From positions 1 to 22,594 of the forward strand of contig DEPP01000020.1 in the NCBI GenBank assembly GCA_002358835.1: 22,594 nucleotides of DNA, given 5' to 3'. Shown here in pieces: positions 13,840-20,510 of this stretch. A program made the position numbers and the translations under genes. The stretch's first letter is position 1. Every line of letters starts with the position of its first letter. The notes beneath the pieces are model-generated. The model was not told the origin of the DNA. It was given only the letters and a program-made list of their open reading frames with translations, and did no database searches. Origin of the DNA: Bacteroidales bacterium UBA3389. Lineage in GTDB: Bacteria; Bacteroidota; Bacteroidia; Bacteroidales; P3.

Positions 13840-14805
13840 ATGAAAAACTTTGGCATAATAGGCGTTGCAGGATACATTGCACCGCGACATTTGAAAGCAA
13901 TCAAGGATACAGGGAATCGTCTTGTTGTAGCTTTGGATAAGAGTGATTCTGTAGGAATCATGGATAGTTATTTCCCACAATGTTCTTTTTATACCGAATA
14001 TGAGAGATTTGATCGTTTTGTTGAAAAAATCAAACACACGGAAGACAGATTGGATTATGTGAGTGTGTGTACTCCTAACTACTTGCACGACTCTCATATC
14101 AGATTTGGCTTGAGAGCAGGTGCGGATGTGATTTGCGAAAAGCCGTTGGTATTGAACCCATGGAACATAGACGCTCTCAAAAAGATGGAAGAAGAGACAG
14201 GAAAGACTGTTTACAATATCCTACAATTAAGATTGCACCCTGCAATCATTCAATGGAAAGAAATGGTTGACCAAGGGCCGAAAGACAAAGTTTATGACGT
14301 CGATTTGACTTACATAACCTCTCGAGGCTTGTGGTATTACACTTCATGGAAAGGCGATGTTACAAAATCGGGAGGAGTAGCCACTAACATAGGAGTGCAT
14401 TTCTATGATATGCTTTCATGGATTTTCGGAAAAGTAAAAGAAAATATTGTTCACATTTACGAACACGACAGAGCGGCAGGGCTTTTGGTATTCGAAAAAG
14501 CAAGAGTACGCTATTTCCTTTCAATAAATGCGGACACTCTTCCTAAAGAAGCCATTGCGGCAGGCAAAAGAACATTCAGAAAAATGGAGATGGACGGCAA
14601 GGAAATAGAATTCTCAGACGGCTTTACCGAATTGCATACAGAAAGTTACAAGAATATTTTTGACGGCAAGGGCTTTGGGTTGGACGATGCAAGACAATGT
14701 ATCAGCATTGTTCACGATATAAGAAACTCAAAACCTATAGGATTGCAAGGAGACTATCATCCGTTGGCGGCTTTACCTTTAGACAAGCATCCTTTCTTCA
14801 AATAA
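13840..14805 (+). CDS. wlbA: UDP-N-acetylglucosaminuronate 3-dehydrogenase (WlbA/WbpB-like, Gfo/Idh/MocA family)
   Basis: The protein has 321 aa. The N-terminal Rossmann motif is GVAGYIAPRHLKAIKDTGN (8-26), whose 'GYIAPRH' is characteristic of WlbA/WbpB. It continues with DYVSVCTPNYLH (72-83), the Gfo/Idh lysine motif CEKPL (99-103; Lys101), YNILQLRLHP (125-134), YITSRGLWYYTSWKGD (158-173) and GVHFYDML (185-192). It oxidises the C3 position of UDP-GlcNAcA with bound NAD, which then allows transamination. It stands 4 nt after wlbB and 13 nt before the FemAB-like gene, so the three form one operon. Pathway assignment is strong by sequence; the end product is inferred. Confidence 0.88.
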   Translation: MKNFGIIGVAGYIAPRHLKAIKDTGNRLVVALDKSDSVGIMDSYFPQCSFYTEYERFDRFVEKIKHTEDRLDYVSVCTPNYLHDSHIRFGLRAGADVICEKPLVLNPWNIDALKKMEEETGKTVYNILQLRLHPAIIQWKEMVDQGPKDKVYDVDLTYITSRGLWYYTSWKGDVTKSGGVATNIGVHFYDMLSWIFGKVKENIVHIYEHDRAAGLLVFEKARVRYFLSINADTLPKEAIAAGKRTFRKMEMDGKEIEFSDGFTELHTESYKNIFDGKGFGLDDARQCISIVHDIRNSKPIGLQGDYHPLAALPLDKHPFFK

Positions 14806-14818
14806 TCTCAACGAAGAA

Positions 14819-15733
14819 ATGATTGAGCTGACTCGTGCGGACAATTTCATAAAGGAATTCGAGAGAATGTATTCGCTAAAGGTACATAAGATTCCTCTTG
14901 AATACTTTGACGGCAGGCGTGTGTTGCTTCTGATGTGCAAGTGCTCAGGAGTGTGGATTGATTTGCCATACTACTCTCAAGGATACGCCCAAACCGATCT
15001 GTCTGACTTCGATGAAAAAGCTCCGTTTAAGTTTGTGGAATCGCAAGACGGCAATCTCTTCTGCACAAAAGACATAAAATGGCAACTAAGAGATACACGG
15101 GCGTATAGTAATCACATTTACGCCGACAAACTCAATTTCTCATTGGACTTAAACAACAATCAGCTCATAGCAAACGCCAATGTGAGAAGAAAAATCCGCA
15201 AAGCCAAAGCTTCAAACTTGAGAGTTGTCAGCGGAGGCAAAGAATTGGTAAAAGATTTCTACAAAGTATATTCACAAAGAATGTATGAATTGGGTTCACC
15301 TGCTTGTGGTAAACCACTGATACGAAGATTTGTTAAGCACAAATCAAACAAGATATTCGTGGTTTACCACAACCGATTACCCATAGGCGGTGCAACCTTA
15401 TCGTTACGCAACATCAATTCTGTCGAGAATGGTTTGTTTGCCACCGATATAAGATATAATCATCTTTATACAAGCTATCTTTTGCACGATGCAATGATAG
15501 AGTATGCAAAAAGTATCAATATGAACTCTTATTGGTTGGGAAGAAGTACTCGAAACAGCAGTGTACATCTGTATAAGAAGCATTTCAGACCTGCGGAAGT
15601 TGATTTGTATTGGAGCAATTCTCATGCGACAAAAAATATTCGCGACAACAAACTTTTCCGTAAGCTTTGGAGATTGTTGCCTTTCAGACTTGCCACTCTT
15701 TTAGGCCCTTTCGCAAACCGATTTGTTTATTAG
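14819..15733 (+). CDS. FemAB-like GNAT-fold transferase
   Basis: The protein has 304 aa and no signal peptide or clear membrane segment. It resembles double-GNAT FemAB-type proteins, especially those found with exosortase systems: ANVRRKIRKAKASNLRV (119-135, the typical 'RR-IRKA' motif), DFYKVYSQRMYELGSP (146-161), RLPIGGATLSL (186-196) and SYWLGRSTRNSSVHLYKK (237-254). FemAB proteins transfer an aminoacyl or acyl group, classically to peptidoglycan precursors; members next to exosortase or polysaccharide genes are thought to modify surface polymers. It is the last gene of the wlbB-wlbA operon. The exosortase gene lies divergently 1.8 kb upstream. The substrate is unknown. Confidence 0.8.
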   Translation: MIELTRADNFIKEFERMYSLKVHKIPLEYFDGRRVLLLMCKCSGVWIDLPYYSQGYAQTDLSDFDEKAPFKFVESQDGNLFCTKDIKWQLRDTRAYSNHIYADKLNFSLDLNNNQLIANANVRRKIRKAKASNLRVVSGGKELVKDFYKVYSQRMYELGSPACGKPLIRRFVKHKSNKIFVVYHNRLPIGGATLSLRNINSVENGLFATDIRYNHLYTSYLLHDAMIEYAKSINMNSYWLGRSTRNSSVHLYKKHFRPAEVDLYWSNSHATKNIRDNKLFRKLWRLLPFRLATLLGPFANRFVY

Positions 15734-15758
15734 ATACACCTCTTTCAATAAAGCGAAA

Positions 15759-15781
15759 ACGCAAAACAGCGTCTTTTTTTT
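15759..15781 (+). terminator. weak terminator after the FemAB-like gene
   Basis: A short ACGC/GCGT stem (15759-15762, 15769-15772) is followed by C and eight T (15774-15781), 25 nt after the stop. The stem is small, so this is only a possible terminator. Confidence 0.35.
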
Positions 15782-15825
15782 GCAATTCAGCGTATCAAAT
15801 TCACTTCTATCAGTCTTATTTTCAC

Positions 15826-15951
15826 GATATTTGAATCCAGAAAATTCTTTCTTGATTTCAGAAAAATAAAACAAAGAATCAGCAAATTGTTTCTTTGTTT
15901 CAGTAAAACGAATCCTTGTTTCAGTAAATTAAAACAAGGAGTTGATAAAGC
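15826..15951. repeat. 21-bp-period intergenic array D (6 units, perhaps 7)
   Basis: Units start at 15826, 15847, 15868, 15889, 15910 and 15931. Arms include CTTTCTTGATTTC, GTTTCTTTGTTTC and GAATCCTTGTTTC (forward) and AAAACAAAGAATC and AAAACAAGGAGTT (reverse-type). Spacers are mainly AGAAAATT, AGAAAAAT, AGCAAATT, AGTAAAAC and AGTAAATT. A degenerate seventh unit at 15952 would run into the exonuclease stop codon. This is the longest array, in a convergent (tail-to-tail) region. Confidence 0.8.
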
Positions 15952-15970
15952 GAATCGTTGTTTACGGGTT

Positions 15971-16522
15971 TTACAACTTCGGGGAGCGGATTTTCAGTTT
16001 TCGTTTAAGCTGCTCAAATGTCTCAACGCCGAGTTGCTCTGCTTCATGCAACAAAAGCCTTGCACAAGCCTCTGCATCGGAGTCTGCTTTGTGATGCGAG
16101 AACTCAAATCCCATTTCGTTACAAAGATAATCCAAAGAAAATTTCGGGCTTTCTTGCCAAACCAATCTTGCAATCTGATAGGTACAATAATATCTTGCAG
16201 ATGGAATTTCCAACTTGTAATGTCGCAAAGTCTTACGTAGAACATTTATATCGAAACTTGCATTGTGTGCAACCAAAATACGCGATTCTATATACGGCTT
16301 TATTTCACTCCAAAGCTTATCAAATTCGGGTTCAAGTTTGACGTCCTCTTTGTAAATGCCATGAATACGTTGTGCGTAGTAATGAAAATAGGGATAACAT
16401 ATCGGTTTGATCAACCAACTACGCTTTTCAACAATCTGAGAGTTGCTTACAACTGCCAAACCCAAAGAACAAGGAATGTATTTGTCGGCAGTTTCGAAAT
16501 CCAATGCTACAAAATCGAACAT
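15971..16522 (-). CDS. DEDDh 3'-5' exonuclease (DNA polymerase III epsilon-like)
   Basis: The protein has 183 aa and a single exonuclease domain with all DEDDh residues: DFETAD (D8, E10), VAHNASFDINVL (84-95; D91) and HHKADSDAEA (H144, D149). It also has the usual 'HGIYKEDV' loop (54-61). It lacks additional domains such as BRCT or a helicase, so it is a stand-alone exonuclease of the type common in Bacteroidota, probably acting on DNA 3' ends in repair or proofreading. dsbD ends 50 nt upstream, with a hairpin between (16531-16556). The gene ends next to array D, in convergent orientation to the FemAB operon. Confidence 0.9.
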   Translation of the reverse strand: MFDFVALDFETADKYIPCSLGLAVVSNSQIVEKRSWLIKPICYPYFHYYAQRIHGIYKEDVKLEPEFDKLWSEIKPYIESRILVAHNASFDINVLRKTLRHYKLEIPSARYYCTYQIARLVWQESPKFSLDYLCNEMGFEFSHHKADSDAEACARLLLHEAEQLGVETFEQLKRKLKIRSPKL

Positions 16523-16530
16523 AATATAAA

Positions 16531-16556
16531 GAGCGGTGCTTTTTGAAACACCGCTC
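16531..16556 (-). terminator. hairpin after dsbD
   Basis: An 8-bp GAGCGGTG/CACCGCTC stem (16531-16538, 16549-16556) with a 10-nt loop lies between dsbD and the exonuclease gene. On the minus strand a T-containing tail (CTTTATATTATG) follows and includes the exonuclease ATG. It is probably a terminator for the envC-dsbD transcript, or a leader hairpin of the exonuclease gene. Confidence 0.6.
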
Positions 16557-16572
16557 CGATTTTATCATTTAT

Positions 16573-18648
16573 TTATTTCGTCTTATTGAAATTTGACAAA
16601 CCTTCATCCAAGAACTTAACGAAATTCTCGATATTTCTATCGTATGATTTAGGTTCTTTTGTCAATAGATTGCCATCTGCATCCATCAACACATACAAAG
16701 GTTGTGCGTTGGCATTAAATTGTTCTATTTGGAAATTATGGTTTTTCTTTCCAAGCGTTTTAATAGTCTTGCCGTCCTTTGTTGTAATCCATTCGCTCTC
16801 TGGCAACTCTATATTGTTCACATCTGCGTAAAGAGCAACCATTACATAATCTTCGTTCAAGCGTTTTTTAACTTGAGGATCTACCCACACGTAATTTTCC
16901 ATCTCACGGCAGTTTGCACAAGTCTTTCCTGTGAAGTCGATGAATATAGGCTTACCTACTTGCTTTGCATACGCTTTTGCTTCTTCCAAATCGAAGAAAC
17001 CTTCGAATCCTGTCGGCAAATGCAATTCTTTAGAGTACTTTCTGTCGGCAGGCAATGCAGATGTGCTTGTTGCGACTGTTGCATTCTCTGCGTTGATTCT
17101 TATCAAGTCAAAATCCTGTGTTGTTTGTGGCGGAATATATCCTGAAATCGCTTTCAACGGAGCGCCCCACATTCCCGGCAACATATAGATTACGAATGAG
17201 AATGTTATCAATGCAAGGAACAAACGCGGAACTCCTATCTTCTCCAACGGCTCATCGCCTTTGAATTTCAATTTTCCCAACAAATAGAATCCCAACATAG
17301 CGAAAGTAACTATCCATAAAGCAAGGTAAGTCTCTCTGTCCAAAATTCCCCAGCCTGCAGAAAGGTCTGCCATCGACAAAAACTTCAAGCCTAATGCGAT
17401 TTCGATGAAACCAAACACTATCTTAACCGTGTTCAACCAAGAACCGGATTTCATATTCTTCAATACCGACGGGAACATCGCCAATAAAGTGAACGGTAAT
17501 GCAAATCCGACAGCGAATCCTAACATAGAAATCAAGAAAACAAAGCTATTGCTTGAACCTGACGCCATTTCAATCAAAGCAGCACCAAGAATCGGACCGG
17601 TACATGAGAAAGACACTAAAACAGTTGTCAATGCTATGAAGAAGGTTCCAAGATACCCGCCCTTATCTGCTTGTTCGTCTGATTTATTTATAATCTTCGA
17701 TGAAATAGTTATTTCAAACAATCCAAAGAATGAAAAAGCAAATATCATGAAGATAACAAAGAAGATAAGATTCGGTATCCAGTGAGTAGAGATTATGTAC
17801 ATCGCATCTTTACCTAAAAGAAGTGTCAAAACAGTTCCTAAAACGGCAAACATAAACACAATACTTGCTCCAAAGAAATACGCTTGCTGTCTTGCCTTTC
17901 TTTTTGAGCTGTTACCCTTCATAAAGAACGAAACGGTCATCGGTATCATTGGGAAAACGCAAGGAGTAATCAATGCCAACAAACCTGCGGCAAACGATAC
18001 GAAGAACACACCCCACATCGATTTATCTTTGGTTGCGGCATTCTCTACTTTGGTTTCTGACTCCTGAACTTGAACAGATTCTTCTTTTGTCGCATTTGGT
18101 TGAGATGCTGTCAAAGTTTCGGTCGCTCCCTCTCCAACAACTGCCACCATTTCTTCCTCGATTGCTACAACAGGTGCCGCAAAATTAGGATTTCCTTTCA
18201 CACTGAAAACATATTCAACTTCATCCGGTGGAATGCAACTGCCTTTTTCGCACAATTGAAAGTAGACACTGCCCTTTACTTGGAAGTTTTGTTTTGTTTT
18301 TATCTTGATTCGTTGACGGAAAGTAACGTCTTTCTTGAAGTATCTTGCAGTATCTTTTGCGTAAGGGTCGTATTCGGCAATTGAAGACGGCTCTTTAACG
18401 CCACCAATCCTATCATAAGAGTTGTCAGCCTCGAACTTAAATTCGATAGGCAGCTCCGTACCCTTGGTTTTTTGAGAATAGATATGCCAATCTCCGCTTA
18501 GCTTGCAATGCAATATCAATTCAGCAACAGAATCATTGATTTTCTTTGTCTTAAAATCCCATTGTGCAGGGCTTTGTGCAAACAAATTCAGAGACGAAAC
18601 AAGCATCGCCAAAAGAATCGTTACACTAATCATTCTAATACGTTTCAT
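16573..18648 (-). CDS. dsbD: protein-disulfide reductase DsbD (thiol:disulfide interchange protein)
   Basis: The protein has 691 aa. A signal peptide (1-24, ending LFAQ) leads into a periplasmic N-terminal domain (25-155) with the Cys133/Cys138 pair in QLCEKGSC. A Ser/Glu-rich linker follows. The membrane domain (~210-500) contains the two key cysteines in TPCVFPMIP (Cys230) and FSCTGPILG (Cys349). The C-terminal thioredoxin-like domain has FIDFTGKTCANCREME (569-584; Cys577, Cys580). The CANC active site differs from the CVAC type. DsbD carries electrons from cytoplasmic thioredoxin to periplasmic thiol proteins. It starts 20 nt after the envC-like gene and is likely co-transcribed with it. 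Confidence 0.93.
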   Translation of the reverse strand: MKRIRMISVTILLAMLVSSLNLFAQSPAQWDFKTKKINDSVAELILHCKLSGDWHIYSQKTKGTELPIEFKFEADNSYDRIGGVKEPSSIAEYDPYAKDTARYFKKDVTFRQRIKIKTKQNFQVKGSVYFQLCEKGSCIPPDEVEYVFSVKGNPNFAAPVVAIEEEMVAVVGEGATETLTASQPNATKEESVQVQESETKVENAATKDKSMWGVFFVSFAAGLLALITPCVFPMIPMTVSFFMKGNSSKRKARQQAYFFGASIVFMFAVLGTVLTLLLGKDAMYIISTHWIPNLIFFVIFMIFAFSFFGLFEITISSKIINKSDEQADKGGYLGTFFIALTTVLVSFSCTGPILGAALIEMASGSSNSFVFLISMLGFAVGFALPFTLLAMFPSVLKNMKSGSWLNTVKIVFGFIEIALGLKFLSMADLSAGWGILDRETYLALWIVTFAMLGFYLLGKLKFKGDEPLEKIGVPRLFLALITFSFVIYMLPGMWGAPLKAISGYIPPQTTQDFDLIRINAENATVATSTSALPADRKYSKELHLPTGFEGFFDLEEAKAYAKQVGKPIFIDFTGKTCANCREMENYVWVDPQVKKRLNEDYVMVALYADVNNIELPESEWITTKDGKTIKTLGKKNHNFQIEQFNANAQPLYVLMDADGNLLTKEPKSYDRNIENFVKFLDEGLSNFNKTK

Positions 18649-18668
18649 AAAGTTATTATTGTTTTATT

Positions 18669-19994
18669 TTATTTACTTAACCACACAGACGGATTCAAGT
18701 GATGCGTTCCTTTGAATATTTGGAACTTATATTCACTCACACCATCTTCGTTTGTATTCACCACACCTATCGTTTGCTTTGTCGTAACCTTCGTTCCAGT
18801 TTTTACACTCACACTCTTAAGGTTGGCATATACTGTCATATATTCTCCATGTCTGATGATAACCACCATACCTGCAGGTCCCTTTGCCACTCTCGAAACT
18901 TCACCCGAGAAAACAGCCCTTATCGCAGAGCCTTTTGTCGTACGAATGTCGATACCCTTGTTTTCAATTTGCGTACCCTTGATTTCGGGATGTGCATGCA
19001 CGCCATACTGAGAGACAATCACTCCTTGAGATGACGGCCATGGCAATTTACCCTTGTTAGTTTCGAATTTGTTTGATAGAGCCACCTCTTCAGGCGTTGT
19101 AGCTATCGTATAATTTTTCTTTTTCGCAGTTTCCATCGCAGCCTTATTTGCTGCCACTTCCTGCTTGTTTGCAGATGAGGATTTGGCTTGCTCATTCATT
19201 TTTTTCTTCTTCTCTTCCGCCAATTTCCTTTGCTTTTCCACCTCAGCAGCAATTGCAGCGTCTATCTGGCGTTGCAGTTTCTTAACCTCATCTTGCTTTT
19301 TCTTCAGATTCTGAGCAAGTTGTTTTTCTTTCTTTTGCAGATTCTTGACAGCCTTTTCCTTTTGCTTTTTCTCCTTATTAAGAGCCTCGTTATTCTTTAA
19401 CTCTTGTTGTAAAAGCGATTGCTGACTGCTTATCTTTGTTTCCAATTCTCCCGTACGCTTCGACAATTCGGCTGTTTTATCTTGAATCTGTGCCAACTTC
19501 TTTCTTTGCATCTCTCCGAATTGTCTGAAGAAGATATATCTCTGATAAGCTTCCTTATAATCCTTTGCCGAAAAGATAAACAACAACTTATCAGTTGCGG
19601 TTTTGTTTCTTTGAGCATATCTCAACATCTGTGCATAGCTCTCTTTCAAAACCTCGATTTCGTTGCATAGCTCACCTATGGATTTTTGAGTACTTTTGAT
19701 TTCGTTGTTCAACATACCCATTTGAGATGATATGTTATTGATCAGACGTTGTCGACTTGCGATTTTCTTTTTTAGAATTTGCAATTCGGACGTTGACATT
19801 TTTTTTGTCTTCTTTGTCTCTTTCAAAATGGCATTCATCGATGAGATTTCTTTTTCGAGTTTGGCCTTTTGCTTTTCGAGTTTGTTTCTGTCCTGAGCGT
19901 AAACATCGAAAGACGAGGCAACAAAAAAGATTGCAACCAACACAACTGAGAATAATCTCGTCGATACTTTATTACAAAGCTTTGCCAATAGCAT
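18669..19994 (-). CDS. EnvC-like murein hydrolase activator with degenerate LytM domain
   Basis: The protein has 441 aa. A signal peptide (~12-33, ending VYAQ) precedes a long Lys/Gln/Glu-rich coiled coil (~35-275), a hinge with Ala/Lys-rich sequence, and a C-terminal M23/LytM domain (~315-441). In the active M23 family zinc is held by H-x3-D and H-x-H. Here Asn345 replaces the first His (ENKGID; Asp349 is kept) and the HLHFE position reads EYKFQ (421-425), so both His are lost. This is the pattern of EnvC-type proteins that activate amidases rather than cut peptidoglycan. It is expected in the periplasm, aiding cell separation. A -7 element lies at 20019-20026. dsbD follows after 20 nt. Confidence 0.9.
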   Translation of the reverse strand: MLLAKLCNKVSTRLFSVVLVAIFFVASSFDVYAQDRNKLEKQKAKLEKEISSMNAILKETKKTKKMSTSELQILKKKIASRQRLINNISSQMGMLNNEIKSTQKSIGELCNEIEVLKESYAQMLRYAQRNKTATDKLLFIFSAKDYKEAYQRYIFFRQFGEMQRKKLAQIQDKTAELSKRTGELETKISSQQSLLQQELKNNEALNKEKKQKEKAVKNLQKKEKQLAQNLKKKQDEVKKLQRQIDAAIAAEVEKQRKLAEEKKKKMNEQAKSSSANKQEVAANKAAMETAKKKNYTIATTPEEVALSNKFETNKGKLPWPSSQGVIVSQYGVHAHPEIKGTQIENKGIDIRTTKGSAIRAVFSGEVSRVAKGPAGMVVIIRHGEYMTVYANLKSVSVKTGTKVTTKQTIGVVNTNEDGVSEYKFQIFKGTHHLNPSVWLSK

Positions 19995-20018
19995 TTTTTC
20001 GGTTTTTGATTCAGACTA

Positions 20019-20026
20019 CAAAAATA
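20019..20026 (-). promoter_or_regulatory. -7 element TATTTTTG for the envC-like gene
   Basis: On the minus strand TATTTTTG lies 24 nt upstream of ATG 19994. It matches TAnnTTTG. No -33 box is found at the standard spacing. Confidence 0.5.
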
Positions 20027-20358
20027 CGTTTTTTTGTTGAATTAGCTTACATTCAAACAAACTTTTCAACCGTTCTTTGACTCAAAATGCAATCCTTTAT
20101 CAACAAAACACTCAAAACAAGTTCTATGAATCTCAAATATCGGCACAAAATGTTTTTGATTGACAACGCCACACAAACAACAGACAACTGATTATCAAAA
20201 CAAAGATTCAGAAAAATGATTCTTGATTTCGTTCGACTGATTCTTGATTTTATTTTTCTAAAACAAAGAAAGAAAAAAAATGAAATGAGCGTTCTAATCT
20301 GCCGAAGCAAACCGAACGCTCATCGAACTAAATCAAAACAATTTTTAAGTGAATATTC
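20027..20358. other. intergenic stretch between envC-like and T9SS genes
   Basis: This is the rest of the 516-bp gap at 19995-20510. It contains array E (20197-20280) and is bordered by the envC promoter and the terminator at 20359-20401. The remaining sequence is AT-rich, with no convincing gene or RNA. A possible short minus-strand frame (20053-20310) runs through the repeat array and has no recognisable protein character. Confidence 0.7.
20197..20280. repeat. 21-bp-period intergenic array E (4 units)
   Basis: Units start at 20197, 20218, 20239 and 20260. The arms are AAAACAAAGATTC, GATTCTTGATTTC, GATTCTTGATTTT and AAAACAAAGAAAG; spacers include AGAAAAAT after unit 1 and ATTTTTCT after unit 3. 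It has the same period and sequence type as arrays A-D. It lies upstream of the envC-like gene, about 170 nt from its promoter element. Confidence 0.75.
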
Positions 20359-20401
20359 AAAAAAAAGGAATCGCCGTATGCATCACGCATATAGCGATTC
20401 C
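20359..20401 (-). terminator. rho-independent terminator of the T9SS cargo gene
   Basis: A GGAATCGC/GCGATTCC outer stem (20367-20374, 20394-20401) continues, after a mismatch, into TATGC/GCATA (20377-20381, 20387-20391). On the minus strand it is followed by eight T (A-run 20359-20366). It lies 110 nt past the stop codon of the T9SS cargo gene. Confidence 0.85.
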
Positions 20402-20510
20402 GGTTAACAATGATAAAAAAAATTGTTTTTTAACTTTGATTTCGCCATGTACTCACGTAGAAGCGATAATCAAAAAGAATTGTATTTATGTAGTACAAAA
20501 AATTCTATAA

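Noticed and set aside
16702..17785. Plus-strand ORFs inside dsbD
   Set aside because: They are antisense to a well-conserved dsbD, with no independent support.
20053..20310. 85-aa minus-strand ORF upstream of envC
   Set aside because: It runs through array E and is rich in Arg/Phe/Leu from the repeats. It has no start context or homology that I can see.
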